Of a DNA stretch of 64,000 nt, positions 1 to 8,713 are shown in pieces. The stretch covers positions 551,001 to 615,000 of the forward strand of contig NZ_CP017259.1 in assembly GCF_001735715.1 (NCBI RefSeq). Reading direction: 5' to 3'. The notes under the pieces were generated by a model that was not told where the DNA came from, searched no databases, and was given only the letters and a program-made list of their open reading frames with translations. A program made the translations under genes and the position numbers. Each line of letters starts with the position of its first letter. Positions within the stretch are counted from its first letter, which is position 1. The DNA comes from Formosa sp. Hel3_A1_48. GTDB taxonomy: Bacteria > Bacteroidota > Bacteroidia > Flavobacteriales > Flavobacteriaceae.

Positions 1-476
1 TTTCTTAGGTTTTTATCTTTAGTTTTTATGGCTTTGTATACCACTATTTTTCCACTGGCATCAACAATCATATAGCGTGGTATCCAGTCTAAGTCTAAAA
101 AAGTTCCCATAGGTCCTTTCCAGCCCGATTGCATAAAGTAATGATCTCCTTTTAACTTGTGCTTTTGTATACCCTTTTTCCAAGCACTCAAAGATTTGTC
201 TAATGATAAATGAACATAGGCCATCTCAGGGAATTCACTTTGCAATTCCTTAAATTTTGGTATCGCTTTTAAACAATCCTTACACCATGATGCCCAGACA
301 TCTACAAATATGGTTTTACCCTTGTGCTTCTCTAAAACCGTACTGAAGGACACCCGCTCATCGCTTAGGCTTATAAATTCATCGTTAAGTGCAGCTTCTG
401 AAAAAGAGGTGAAAGATTCGGACTGACAGTTTAGTAAGGTACTACCAAGTAAAAAGGTGAAAAATAGTTTTCTCAT
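1..476 (-). CDS. Thioredoxin-like (TlpA-type) lipoprotein, 3' end cut by the window
   Basis: Translating the minus strand from the ATG at 476 gives an open frame to the window edge, about 158 residues, so the C-terminus is missing. The N-terminus is a lipoprotein signal with lipobox LLNC, lipidated Cys17. A thioredoxin active site WASWCKDC lies at about residues 61-68, giving a CxxC pair as in TlpA/ResA-like periplasmic thiol-disulfide oxidoreductases. The ATG follows directly on the stop codon of the upstream permease gene (477-479), so the two are probably translated together. Its role is inferred: reduction or isomerisation of disulfides in envelope proteins. The substrate is unknown. Confidence 0.85.
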   Translation of the reverse strand, partial: MRKLFFTFLLGSTLLNCQSESFTSFSEAALNDEFISLSDERVSFSTVLEKHKGKTIFVDVWASWCKDCLKAIPKFKELQSEFPEMAYVHLSLDKSLSAWKKGIQKHKLKGDHYFMQSGWKGPMGTFLDLDWIPRYMIVDASGKIVVYKAIKTKDKNLR

Positions 477-1553
477 TTAATTTAATTTGATTTTAGGGTC
501 CAAATAAGCATAGATAATATCAACAACAATATTTAGAAGTACAAAAATAGTGGCAATTATTAAAACAGCACCCATAATTACTGGTAAATCTAATGTATTT
601 AGTGCATTTACGATTTCCTTACCTATACCATTCCATCCAAAAATGTATTCTACAAAAACAGCGCCAGCCAACAAGGAGGCAAACCAGCCTGAAATTGCAG
701 TGATAACAGGGCTCATCGCGTTCTTGAGTGCATGCTTAAATAACACCTGCTTTTCGCTCAAACCTTTGGCACGTGCTGTTTTAATATACTCTTGATTAAA
801 CACTTCCAATAACGAATTTCGCATCAATTGAGAAACAACAGCCAAGGGACGGACCCCCAAAACAAGGGCAGGAAGGATTAAGTTTTGTAACTGAAGTTGT
901 ACGCGCTCACCAAAATCATCAAGTTCATAAAGGTTTCCTGTCATTTCTAATCCAGTAAATTCATGCCATAGAAAGCCAAACAGCCAAGCAAAGATAATAG
1001 CACTGAAAAATGAAGGTAAACTCATCCCAAGTGTACTGACCACTAAAATTAGTTTATCGACCCAATGGTCTTTATACAAGGCCGAGAGTATACCCAAAAA
1101 TGTTCCCAAAATCAAGGCAATAAAAATAGACGAGCTAGCCAAAACAAAGGTATTGGGCAACGTATCCCTCAGAATTTGTGAAACACTCATACCTTGTCGT
1201 GTGAATGATGTTCGCAAATACGGAAATTTCAAAACAAGTTGATTGTTTGGTGTTCCAATAAGCTTTACATGCTTGTACTTATTAGAAGAAAGTTGGGTGT
1301 AATGATCTTTGTTATTGGAATGCAAAGAAACAGGAGATAAATCGTTCAAATAATAAAGATATTGGGTAAATATTGGTTGATCAAACCCATATTTTTTTTG
1401 TACAATTTTCAATTGCTCTTCATCTTCATTTTGGCCAAGCATCATGCGCGCAGGGTCACCTGGTAAAACATTAAACAAATAAAATATAACAGATACGACA
1501 CCAAAAAGCGTGATGAAAGTATAAATTGCTTTTTTTGCTATATATCTGCCCAA
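477..1553 (-). CDS. ABC transporter permease, DppB/OppB (binding-protein-dependent inner-membrane) family
   Basis: A 358-residue integral membrane protein. The N-terminal membrane segment is followed by the motif LPGDPARMMLGQ, typical of OppB/DppB permeases. The C-terminal half holds the EAA-type cytoplasmic loop (EYIKTARAKGLSEKQVLFKHALKNA, here in two overlapping parts) that docks on the ATPase. A soluble loop of about 65 residues sits between the first and second membrane segments, as is common in this family. The likely role is uptake of peptides or similar solutes. No OppC partner, ATPase or solute-binding gene is next to it, so the transporter is either completed elsewhere or has another function. 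It lies 3 bp from the DoxX-type gene upstream. Confidence 0.88.
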   Translation of the reverse strand: MGRYIAKKAIYTFITLFGVVSVIFYLFNVLPGDPARMMLGQNEDEEQLKIVQKKYGFDQPIFTQYLYYLNDLSPVSLHSNNKDHYTQLSSNKYKHVKLIGTPNNQLVLKFPYLRTSFTRQGMSVSQILRDTLPNTFVLASSSIFIALILGTFLGILSALYKDHWVDKLILVVSTLGMSLPSFFSAIIFAWLFGFLWHEFTGLEMTGNLYELDDFGERVQLQLQNLILPALVLGVRPLAVVSQLMRNSLLEVFNQEYIKTARAKGLSEKQVLFKHALKNAMSPVITAISGWFASLLAGAVFVEYIFGWNGIGKEIVNALNTLDLPVIMGAVLIIATIFVLLNIVVDIIYAYLDPKIKLN

Positions 1554-1556
1554 AAT

Positions 1557-2651
1557 TTATAATTGTAAATCATCGATGTCATTCCAATGCACCTTTTGTT
1601 GTACTGTGCCGCTTTTTAGTTGCAATAGCCCAGGATTAGAGCGTACTACGGTCTTCAATGCTTTTTCATCGCAAATGTAAAACTCGAAATCAAGGTCATA
1701 CAGCGTTGTGATTCTACTTTTTACTTCCTCTCCAGAAGCACTTAAACCAATAACAGTATATCCCTTTGCAAGGGCAAGATCAGATACAGATTTTAATTTT
1801 TGAAGCCCCTGTTGATTCGCAGTTTCCAGATTGTAACAAACAATCATTAGCAAGCGTTCTTGATTAAGAAAATAATTGGTAAAGTCGTCCTGATCTGATT
1901 CAATAGAAAAATCTAAAATTGAGGGTTGAAAACCCTCCTCTATAATCTCAGTTTCTACACCCACATAGGTTCCGTCTACAGCTGGGTAAGACCCGTCGGT
2001 TACAAACGTTTGTTGCGTACCATTGACATCAAAAGTCCAAGTAAACTCTTGGACTGCTTTAGGTGCATTAGGTGGAGTACTCATGTTTTCAATCAAATTA
2101 GCTCCAATTTTGTACGCCCTAAAATCAATACTTGGTAAATGCATCAAAACATGATAGCCAAATGCCAAACTCAAAACTAAACTGAGCGTTGCAATGATGT
2201 TGGTCATGAAAGAATTGAAAATCGGTTTAATATATTTACGTCCATAAAAGATAATCAGTATAAGAACCAGTAAAACTACGTCCTTTGTAAAACTTTCCCA
2301 TGGGGTTAATTTCAAAGCATCGCCAAAACATCCACAATCTTTGACTTTGTCAAAATACGCAGAATAAAAAGTCAAAAACGTAAAGAAAACAATCATTGAC
2401 AAAAGACTCCAAAGTGTGAATTTGGGTTTATAGCCAATCAACAGAAACACACCCAACACAACTTCAAAAACAACAACAAATACTGAAATAGCGAGCGCAT
2501 AAGGCTCAAAAAAAGGTAAATTTAACACATCCGCACTAAAATATTCCTGAAGCTTATAGGAAAACCCAAGTGGGTCGTTGAGTTTTATAAACCCCGAAAT
2601 AACAAATAGTATCCCTACAAAGATTCTTGAAATAGGGGTTAATATTTTCAT
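1557..2651 (-). CDS. DoxX/MauE-like membrane protein, BT_3928 type
   Basis: A 364-residue protein. The N-terminal part has four or five membrane helices and a DoxX/MauE-like core with the motif KDCGCFGDALKLTPWESF. This is followed by a periplasmic region and a C-terminal thioredoxin-fold-like segment (about 265-360) that lacks a CxxC pair. The architecture matches the Bacteroidota family named BT_3928, whose function is not established. Its placement between a DUF1599 gene (4-bp overlap at 2648-2651) and, one gene on, a thioredoxin lipoprotein suggests a role in envelope redox chemistry, with the CGC pair a candidate for passing electrons. That is inference from context. Confidence 0.8.
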   Translation of the reverse strand: MKILTPISRIFVGILFVISGFIKLNDPLGFSYKLQEYFSADVLNLPFFEPYALAISVFVVVFEVVLGVFLLIGYKPKFTLWSLLSMIVFFTFLTFYSAYFDKVKDCGCFGDALKLTPWESFTKDVVLLVLILIIFYGRKYIKPIFNSFMTNIIATLSLVLSLAFGYHVLMHLPSIDFRAYKIGANLIENMSTPPNAPKAVQEFTWTFDVNGTQQTFVTDGSYPAVDGTYVGVETEIIEEGFQPSILDFSIESDQDDFTNYFLNQERLLMIVCYNLETANQQGLQKLKSVSDLALAKGYTVIGLSASGEEVKSRITTLYDLDFEFYICDEKALKTVVRSNPGLLQLKSGTVQQKVHWNDIDDLQL

Positions 2652-3190
2652 TGGTTGTTGTTTAAGTGAATAAGTGCAAAAATGGCATAATTGATCATAT
2701 CTTGATAGTTAGCATCGATTCCTTCACTAACTAATGTTTGACCAGCATTATCTTCAATCTGTTTTACCCGCAACAATTTCTGTAAAATCAAGTCTGTTAG
2801 TGAACTCACTCGCATATCACGCCAAGCCTCGCCGTAGTCGTGGTTTTTATCCATCATAAGTTGCTTTGTTTGAGCCACTTTCGAATTGTAATCAGACATT
2901 GTCTCTTCAAAAGATAAGTCTGGTTGTTCGACTACGCCGCGTTCGATTTGAATCAATGCCATTACACAATAATTTATAATGCCGATAAATTCGCTAGAGG
3001 CACCCTCCTTTACCCGCTGGGTTTTATTTTGTTGCAATCCACGAATCCGTTGTGCTTTTATAAAAATCTGATCCGTCAGTGAAGGTAATCTTAAAATACG
3101 CCAAGCACAACCGTAGTCTTTCATTTTCTTGGAAAACAAATCTCTACAGCTTGAGACAATTGCATCATATTCTTTTGATGTATTTTGCAT
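2648..3190 (-). CDS. DUF1599 domain protein with an internal duplication
   Basis: A 180-residue soluble protein made of two similar halves. The first carries DYGCAWRILRLPSLTDQI and the second DYGEAWRDMRVSSLTDLI, each followed by a helix with a conserved Lys/Arg and an INYCVMALI or INYAIFALI segment. This fits the DUF1599 family, which occurs in Bacteroidota and has no established activity. The DYG-AW signature repeated in two all-helical halves may indicate a pseudo-symmetric binding site, which is inference. It is the first gene of a minus-strand operon (DUF1599, DoxX-type, permease, thioredoxin) and diverges from folP across about 80 bp. Confidence 0.85.
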   Translation of the reverse strand: MQNTSKEYDAIVSSCRDLFSKKMKDYGCAWRILRLPSLTDQIFIKAQRIRGLQQNKTQRVKEGASSEFIGIINYCVMALIQIERGVVEQPDLSFEETMSDYNSKVAQTKQLMMDKNHDYGEAWRDMRVSSLTDLILQKLLRVKQIEDNAGQTLVSEGIDANYQDMINYAIFALIHLNNNQ

Positions 3191-3269
3191 AAAATGGATT
3201 GAATTTTGCGTAAATTTCGCTTAAAATTTTCAAACCATCAAAATTTATGGTTTAAACTTTAGACTAGCC

Positions 3270-4115
3270 ATGAAATCTAAAAACAAGAATATAAATTTAA
3301 GCATTAACTGTAATGGAAAACTGGTAGACCTTAACACACCAAAGGTAATGGGCGTATTGAACATTACACCTGATTCTTTTTATGATGGAGGTCGATACAA
3401 AGATGCTAAGAGTATATTAAATCAGACTGAAAAACTCATTTCAGAAGGAGCTACCTTTCTTGATATTGGCGCTTATAGTTCGCGGCCAGGTGCTGATTTT
3501 ATATCTGAAAATGAGGAGCTAAAACGGATTGTGCCTGTAGTTGAGTTAATCCAAAAAAATAATCCTGATGTTTTGATTTCTATAGACAGTTTTCGTGCAA
3601 AAGTGATTCGCGAATGTGTCAGTGCTGGTGCAGTCATATCGAACGACATCTCTGCTGGAAAACTTGACCCAGATATGATTAAAACCGTTGGGGAATTGGG
3701 CGTTCCTTACATCATGATGCATATGAGAGGCACTCCACAAACCATGAAGAACCACACAACATACCAACATCTAATAAATGAGATCTATGCCTATTTCTCA
3801 AAACAAATCGAGCTTGCGCGACAACACAACATTACAGATATTATTATCGATCCAGGGTTTGGTTTCGCAAAAACATTAGCTCAAAATTATGAACTGCTCA
3901 ATCAAATGGAATTCTTCAAAAATTTGAACTGTCCTATTCTAACTGGCGTTTCAAGAAAATCAATGATTTATAAAGTCCTTGGCTGTACAGCTGAAGAAGC
4001 CCTTAACGGCACCACTGCCCTTAACATGGTGGCACTTATGAATGGCGCATGCATTCTTCGAGTTCATGATGTAAAAGAAGCCGTGGAGTGCATCAAACTG
4101 TTCAATCAACTCTAA
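3270..4115 (+). CDS. folP: Dihydropteroate synthase
   Basis: A 281-residue TIM-barrel enzyme. It joins p-aminobenzoate to 6-hydroxymethyl-dihydropterin diphosphate to make dihydropteroate in folate synthesis, and it is the target of sulfonamides. Signatures visible are VMGVLNITPDSFYDGG near the N-terminus, the loop DIGAYSSRPGA, DISAGKLD, DPGFGFAKT and the phosphate-binding TGVSRKSMI near the C-terminus. Length is normal for the family. It diverges from the DUF1599 gene and precedes the diadenylate cyclase gene by 43 bp, so the two are probably co-transcribed. Confidence 0.97.
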   Translation: MKSKNKNINLSINCNGKLVDLNTPKVMGVLNITPDSFYDGGRYKDAKSILNQTEKLISEGATFLDIGAYSSRPGADFISENEELKRIVPVVELIQKNNPDVLISIDSFRAKVIRECVSAGAVISNDISAGKLDPDMIKTVGELGVPYIMMHMRGTPQTMKNHTTYQHLINEIYAYFSKQIELARQHNITDIIIDPGFGFAKTLAQNYELLNQMEFFKNLNCPILTGVSRKSMIYKVLGCTAEEALNGTTALNMVALMNGACILRVHDVKEAVECIKLFNQL

Positions 4116-4158
4116 TGGTTTTACATTAAAATTGTATCTTTATTAAAATTTTATTTTC

Positions 4159-4947
4159 GTGGATATTCTCAAAGACCTTTTAAACTTTAACATCCTTGAT
4201 ACCGTAGACATCATTCTTGTTGCCCTTTTGCTTTACTACGTATACAAGTTGATTCGAGGCACAGTAGCCATCAATATCTTTATTGGAATTGTGATTTTTT
4301 ATTTATTTTTCTTGCTTGTTGATGCGCTTGAAATGCATATGCTCACAAGAATATTAGGCGGATTTATGAGTGTTGGAATTATTGCACTAATCGTTGTATT
4401 TCAACCAGAAATACGAAAATTTTTATTAATGATTGGTTCTACAAATTTTGGAAAGAAAAGTGGCGTTTTGGGTCGTTTTAAATTCTTGGCAAATACTGTA
4501 AACGAAAATACAACAGATACAGAGGCGATTATCGATGCTTGTGTAAAAATGGGGAGCAGTAAAACTGGGGCCCTAATCGTACTTGAACGCAACAATAATT
4601 TGGACTTCCTTATTGAAACTGGAGATGAAATGAACATCAAAGTTACCCAACCTATTCTAGAAAGCATCTTTTTCAAAAACAGCCCGCTTCATGACGGTGC
4701 TATCATCATAGCAAACAATATCATAAAAGCCACTCGAGTTATTTTGCCTGTAACCAACAAAAAAAGCATCCCCTCGCGCTTCGGACTGAGACACAAAGCA
4801 GCTATTGGAATAACCGAAAAAACAGATGCTATTGCTCTTGTGGTAAGTGAGGAATCAGGGCAAGTCTCCTATGTTAATAACGGTGAGTTTGTATTGTTTA
4901 ATGACACTCAAGAACTCAAAGAGAAAATTAAAGCAGACCTAACTTAA
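4159..4947 (+). CDS. cdaA: Diadenylate cyclase, membrane-bound CdaA type, GTG start
   Basis: A 262-residue protein with three N-terminal membrane helices (to about residue 75) and a cytosolic DAC domain that makes cyclic di-AMP from two ATP. The catalytic DGA motif is in NSPLHDGAIII. The second motif reads RFGLRHKAAIGITE, with RHK in place of the more usual RHR. Translation most likely begins at GTG 4159, because the hydrophobic N-terminus starts there and no better ATG exists. c-di-AMP usually controls potassium and osmotic balance. The last 9 bp overlap the end of the convergent ABC exporter gene. Confidence 0.95.
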   Translation: MDILKDLLNFNILDTVDIILVALLLYYVYKLIRGTVAINIFIGIVIFYLFFLLVDALEMHMLTRILGGFMSVGIIALIVVFQPEIRKFLLMIGSTNFGKKSGVLGRFKFLANTVNENTTDTEAIIDACVKMGSSKTGALIVLERNNNLDFLIETGDEMNIKVTQPILESIFFKNSPLHDGAIIIANNIIKATRVILPVTNKKSIPSRFGLRHKAAIGITEKTDAIALVVSEESGQVSYVNNGEFVLFNDTQELKEKIKADLT

Positions 4948-6714
4948 TTCTGCTTGCTTTAAAAACTGAGCCTCGTACAATCCTCGATAAATACCATCCT
5001 GATTTTTTAAAAGAGATTTATGTGTGCCAAACTCTACAATTTCCCCTGCATCCATAACAATGATCTTATCTGCTTTCTGGATTGTAGCCAATCGATGGGC
5101 AATTACAATAGAGGTTCTGCCTTTGGTGATTTTTTTTGTTGCATCCTGAATCAATTGTTCTGAATAAGAATCGATTGAGGCAGTGGCTTCGTCTAGTATT
5201 AAAAGTTTGGGGTTTATGATATATGCTCTTAAAAAGGAAATCAGTTGCCTTTGTCCAGAAGATAGCATGGCCCCTCGTTCTTTTACGTTATACTGATACC
5301 CCCCCGGTAGAGAACTGATAAAATCATGAATACCAATTTGTTTTGCAGCGGCCTTGACATCAACCAAACTGTGTTTTGGATCTCCCAAAGTAATGTTTTG
5401 AAAAATAGTGTCCGCGAACAAAAAGACATCTTGAAGCACAACTGCAACATTTTTGCGTAGAGATTTCAATGAAAATGTTTTAATGTCTTTACCATCAAAG
5501 CGAATAGCTCCAGAACTGATATCATAAAATCGATTCAAAAGATTAATAATGGTTGTTTTCCCAGCTCCAGTTGAACCAACCAATGCAATGGTCTGACCAG
5601 GCTCAACCTGAAATGAAATATTCTTCAAAACAGGCTCGTTTGCCACATACGAAAAACTTACTTTATCAAATTCAATTTCCCCTTTGAAATTGGTAAGTTT
5701 TTCGGTGCCGAAATCTTCAATATTAGATTGTGTGTCTAATACTTTAAACACACGATCAGCAGCAACCATACCCATTTGTAAGGTATTGAATTTATTTGCG
5801 ATTTGATGTAATGGCCGAAACATCATAGGGACCATCATGATAAAAGCAGCCAAATCCCCTACAGTGGCTGTTTGTTCAAAAATTACATTTAGCCCACCTA
5901 GCCAAATAATAGTTCCCAATGTAATGGAAGATAAAAGTTCGGCAATTGGAAAAAATACTGAATTATACCAAACGGTCTTAATCCATCCCTTTTTATGCCG
6001 CTCGTTTATTTCTTTAAACCTTTGAAATTCTATTGCTTCACGTGCAAACAATTGAACTATTTTCATGCCTGTTAAGCGTTCCTGTACAAAAGAATTTAAG
6101 TTAGAAACCTCATTTCTAACATCTTCAAAGGCCTTTTTCATATACTTTTGAAAAATTTTAGTCGCAATGAGTACAATTGGAAGTGTACAGAAAACAATAA
6201 TGCTCAAATGCCAATTCATATAAGCCATAACAGAACCAACGACCAACATTTTGAGAATATCACTGAAAATCATGAACAGGCCTTCACCAAATATGTCGGC
6301 GATTCGCTCCATGTCGGTTACTGTCCTTGTAAGTAAAACTCCAACAGAGGAATTGTCGAAATATTTCATCTTGAAGCCCAAAATCTTGTTGAATAATTTG
6401 ATTCTAATATCACGAACAACAGATTGACCAAGCCAACTTGCATAATAAATGAAAAACAAATTGCAGACAACCTCTAAAAAAAGCAAAATAAGCATCCAAA
6501 AAATATATTTCAGAAAGCCGGCTTGCTGTTGTTGCTCAATGTTCTGATCCATGGCTAACTGCAAAACCTTTGGCCGTAGAGCTCCAAAAACAGCCAACCC
6601 AATAACAGTAATTAATGCAAAAAAGAAAATCCCATAATAGCGCTTAGTATACCCCAAAAGACGGCCAAAGAGCTGTGCATCAAAAGCTATATTTTTATTT
6701 TTTTTAGCCATCAT
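4939..6714 (-). CDS. ABC exporter, fused membrane and ATPase domains (MsbA/multidrug-like)
   Basis: A 591-residue half-transporter. Six membrane helices fill the first 320 residues and an ATPase domain follows from about residue 345. Motifs visible are Walker A GSTGAGKTT, the signature LSSGQRQ, Walker B LLILDEATASID and the H-loop IAHRL. Such proteins dimerise and export lipids or drugs; the substrate here cannot be told from the sequence. The gene overlaps truA by 11 bp at its start, so the two form one minus-strand unit, and its 3' end overlaps cdaA convergently. Confidence 0.93.
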   Translation of the reverse strand: MMAKKNKNIAFDAQLFGRLLGYTKRYYGIFFFALITVIGLAVFGALRPKVLQLAMDQNIEQQQQAGFLKYIFWMLILLFLEVVCNLFFIYYASWLGQSVVRDIRIKLFNKILGFKMKYFDNSSVGVLLTRTVTDMERIADIFGEGLFMIFSDILKMLVVGSVMAYMNWHLSIIVFCTLPIVLIATKIFQKYMKKAFEDVRNEVSNLNSFVQERLTGMKIVQLFAREAIEFQRFKEINERHKKGWIKTVWYNSVFFPIAELLSSITLGTIIWLGGLNVIFEQTATVGDLAAFIMMVPMMFRPLHQIANKFNTLQMGMVAADRVFKVLDTQSNIEDFGTEKLTNFKGEIEFDKVSFSYVANEPVLKNISFQVEPGQTIALVGSTGAGKTTIINLLNRFYDISSGAIRFDGKDIKTFSLKSLRKNVAVVLQDVFLFADTIFQNITLGDPKHSLVDVKAAAKQIGIHDFISSLPGGYQYNVKERGAMLSSGQRQLISFLRAYIINPKLLILDEATASIDSYSEQLIQDATKKITKGRTSIVIAHRLATIQKADKIIVMDAGEIVEFGTHKSLLKNQDGIYRGLYEAQFLKQAELS

Positions 6715-7450
6715 AAACTGAATCAGGGTAAACTATTTCACTTAAATACAAGCCCTTTGCAGGAGCCGAAGCTCCTGCATTAGAGCGATCTTTGGACTGT
6801 ATAATCTTATGCAGATCGGATAGCGATATTTTATGATTACCAACATCAAGCAATGTTCCTACAATAGCGCGAACCATATTTCTCAAAAATCGATCAGCGC
6901 TAATTTTAAAAATCAACTCAGATTCATTCTTAGTCCAGTGGGCTTCGTAAATCGTACAAATGTGTGTTTTAACGTCTGAATGTGCTCTCGAGAAACACTT
7001 GAAATCAGAATAATCCAACAATATGTTTGAAGCCTTGTTCATAAGGTTAAGGTCTAAATTTTTGGTATAATAAAAGGCCGTAGCAAAGCTAAATACATCT
7101 TTCGATGTCGCTATTTTATAATAATAAGTGCGTTGTGTAGCATCGAATCGCGCATGAGCATCAGCTTTAACTGATCTAATGTTGTGGACCGCTATGGTTT
7201 TAGGTAAAAAAGAATTCAATTTATAAACCAAGTCAACAGCATCAATAACTAGATCATAGTCAAAATGAGCAACCATCTTAGTGGCATGTACTCCAGTATC
7301 GGTTCGTCCAGCCCCCATTGTGTTTATTGGAATCTTGAGTAGAACCGTAAGTGCATTATCCAAAACTGACTGCACAGTTACGGCATTGGGTTGTACCTGC
7401 CAACCATGATAATCGGTTCCATTATAAGAGAATTCTATGAAATATCTCAC
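6704..7450 (-). CDS. truA: tRNA pseudouridine(38-40) synthase TruA, GTG start preferred
   Basis: TruA converts uridines 38-40 in the anticodon stem-loop of several tRNAs to pseudouridine. The catalytic aspartate lies in GAGRTDTGVHA, and RYFIEFSYNGTDYHGWQVQ is the usual N-terminal signature. The frame is open to an ATG at 7483, but family alignment suggests starting at the GTG at 7450 just before RYFIEF, giving 248 residues. The longer form would add eleven residues not expected in the family. Its end overlaps the start of the ABC exporter gene, and it diverges from the phosphoesterase gene. Confidence 0.93.
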   Translation of the reverse strand: MRYFIEFSYNGTDYHGWQVQPNAVTVQSVLDNALTVLLKIPINTMGAGRTDTGVHATKMVAHFDYDLVIDAVDLVYKLNSFLPKTIAVHNIRSVKADAHARFDATQRTYYYKIATSKDVFSFATAFYYTKNLDLNLMNKASNILLDYSDFKCFSRAHSDVKTHICTIYEAHWTKNESELIFKISADRFLRNMVRAIVGTLLDVGNHKISLSDLHKIIQSKDRSNAGASAPAKGLYLSEIVYPDSVYDG

Positions 7451-7526
7451 GCTAATTTGATACTTTTGTTGCTGAAAAAACAAAGATAAGACTTTGAAGT
7501 GGAATCCCTTTGTTTTTAATCAATCC

Positions 7527-8039
7527 ATGAAAAAAATATTACTCTTATCGGACACCCATGGTTATATTGGGGAGGAAATCATAAAATATGTTCATCAGGC
7601 AGATGAAGTGTGGCACGCTGGGGATATTGGAGACTTAAAAGTAACCGATGCACTCAAAAAAATAAAACCTCTTCGGGCTGTATATGGAAATATTGACAAC
7701 AATCAAGCACGCTTAGAATTTCCACTCCATCAAAAATTTACCTTAGAGGGCATAAAGGTTTGGATTACGCACATCGGTGGGTATCCAAATCGATATGCAA
7801 AAAAAGTTCGTGAAGATATTTATAAGCACACACCAGATTTATTCATTTCTGGCCATTCGCATATTCTAAAAGTGATGCAAGACAAAAAACTAAAGTTATT
7901 GCACATGAATCCAGGTGCTGTTGGCATACATGGCTTTCATAAGATGCGTACCATGTTGCGCTTTGAAATTTCTGATGGAACTATTCAAAACTTGGAAGTC
8001 ATAGAATTTAAACGAATTGCACAAAAAAACCCTGAATAA
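7527..8039 (+). CDS. YfcE/MJ0936-type metallophosphoesterase
   Basis: A 170-residue calcineurin-like phosphoesterase. The metal-binding blocks are SDTHG at the N-terminus, AGDIGD, YGNIDN, and GHSH near the C-terminus. The family hydrolyses phosphodiesters such as small nucleotide substrates in vitro; the natural substrate is not known. The frame also opens at 7494, but the ATG at 7527 (MKKILLLSDTHG) matches the usual family start. The stop codon lies in the loop of a U-rich hairpin that probably ends transcription. Confidence 0.9.
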   Translation: MKKILLLSDTHGYIGEEIIKYVHQADEVWHAGDIGDLKVTDALKKIKPLRAVYGNIDNNQARLEFPLHQKFTLEGIKVWITHIGGYPNRYAKKVREDIYKHTPDLFISGHSHILKVMQDKKLKLLHMNPGAVGIHGFHKMRTMLRFEISDGTIQNLEVIEFKRIAQKNPE

Positions 8040-8052
8040 ATCAAGGTTTTTT
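8023..8052 (+). terminator. Probable intrinsic terminator overlapping the phosphoesterase stop codon
   Basis: An A-rich left arm ending CCCTGA, a five-base loop, and a right arm TCAAGGTTTTTT form a stem with one mismatch and a T run. The TAA stop at 8037-8039 spans the loop and the start of the right arm, so the 3' end of the gene doubles as terminator. Confidence 0.6.
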
Positions 8053-8081
8053 CTCGCACTAATATTACTAAGATAATAGGC

Positions 8082-8489
8082 TTATCTCAATCGGTCTACA
8101 GATTTTACGAGCGCTTCATCCTTTTTAATGGCTTTATTGGCTAAAACCAATAACACGATAGAAATAACAGGAAGAAACAACCCAATACCTTTCTCAGCAT
8201 TTTCTAATGCTCCAGGTAAGTTAAGTAGTCGATATACAAACAATCCTAGTAAAATTAAGTTTAATATGATATTAAGACGGCCAAAAACAAATTGGCTCTG
8301 TCTAGATTTGAATGAAAAAACAGCTATAATAGACAACAAAGCAGAAGCTAAAAACAGGCATAAATAAACATTTTCGTCTTTTGCATAGAGTGAATTGTCT
8401 GAAATAGTCCAAAGGGGAACCAAAAAAGAAAGCACTCCTGTAGTTACAGCAGACAACAAAAGATATAAAGTTTGTATTCTTTGAAGCAT
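8082..8489 (-). CDS. DUF4293 family membrane protein
   Basis: A 135-residue protein with four predicted membrane helices (roughly residues 5-25, 45-62, 73-92 and 100-120) and a charged C-terminus. It resembles the DUF4293 family of Bacteroidota, which has no known function and is commonly found next to rho, as here. The ATG at 8489 (MLQRIQTLYLLL) matches the usual family start better than the ATG at 8510. It is transcribed divergently from rho across about 220 bp. Confidence 0.82.
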   Translation of the reverse strand: MLQRIQTLYLLLSAVTTGVLSFLVPLWTISDNSLYAKDENVYLCLFLASALLSIIAVFSFKSRQSQFVFGRLNIILNLILLGLFVYRLLNLPGALENAEKGIGLFLPVISIVLLVLANKAIKKDEALVKSVDRLR

Positions 8490-8713
8490 AATTCTCTTTA
8501 AGGATGTCAAATGTAGCAGTTTCTTTTTTATTATTTTAAATATATTTTTAAAAATATTGTTGTATAATTGCAGTGTACAAATAATAAAGCATTCTTTCGC
8601 TTTTATTTATTTTCATTTTATCAGTAACTATTTCATTTTATAATCATCTTCACACCTCTCTGCTTCAAAGCGGAAAATATTCAATTTAATTATCATAAAA
8701 CAACCAAAATATA
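8490..8713. promoter_or_regulatory. Divergent region and long rho leader with a C-rich, G-poor stretch
   Basis: This 224-bp stretch separates the DUF4293 gene from rho and has no gene. A promoter-like TATAATTG, one mismatch from TAnnTTTG, lies near 8563-8570 and would leave a leader of about 130 nt. The leader from about 8590 to 8670 is pyrimidine-rich and poor in G, the composition expected of a Rho-loading (rut-like) region. Autoregulation of rho by early termination is known in other bacteria. That it happens here is inference. Confidence 0.4.
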
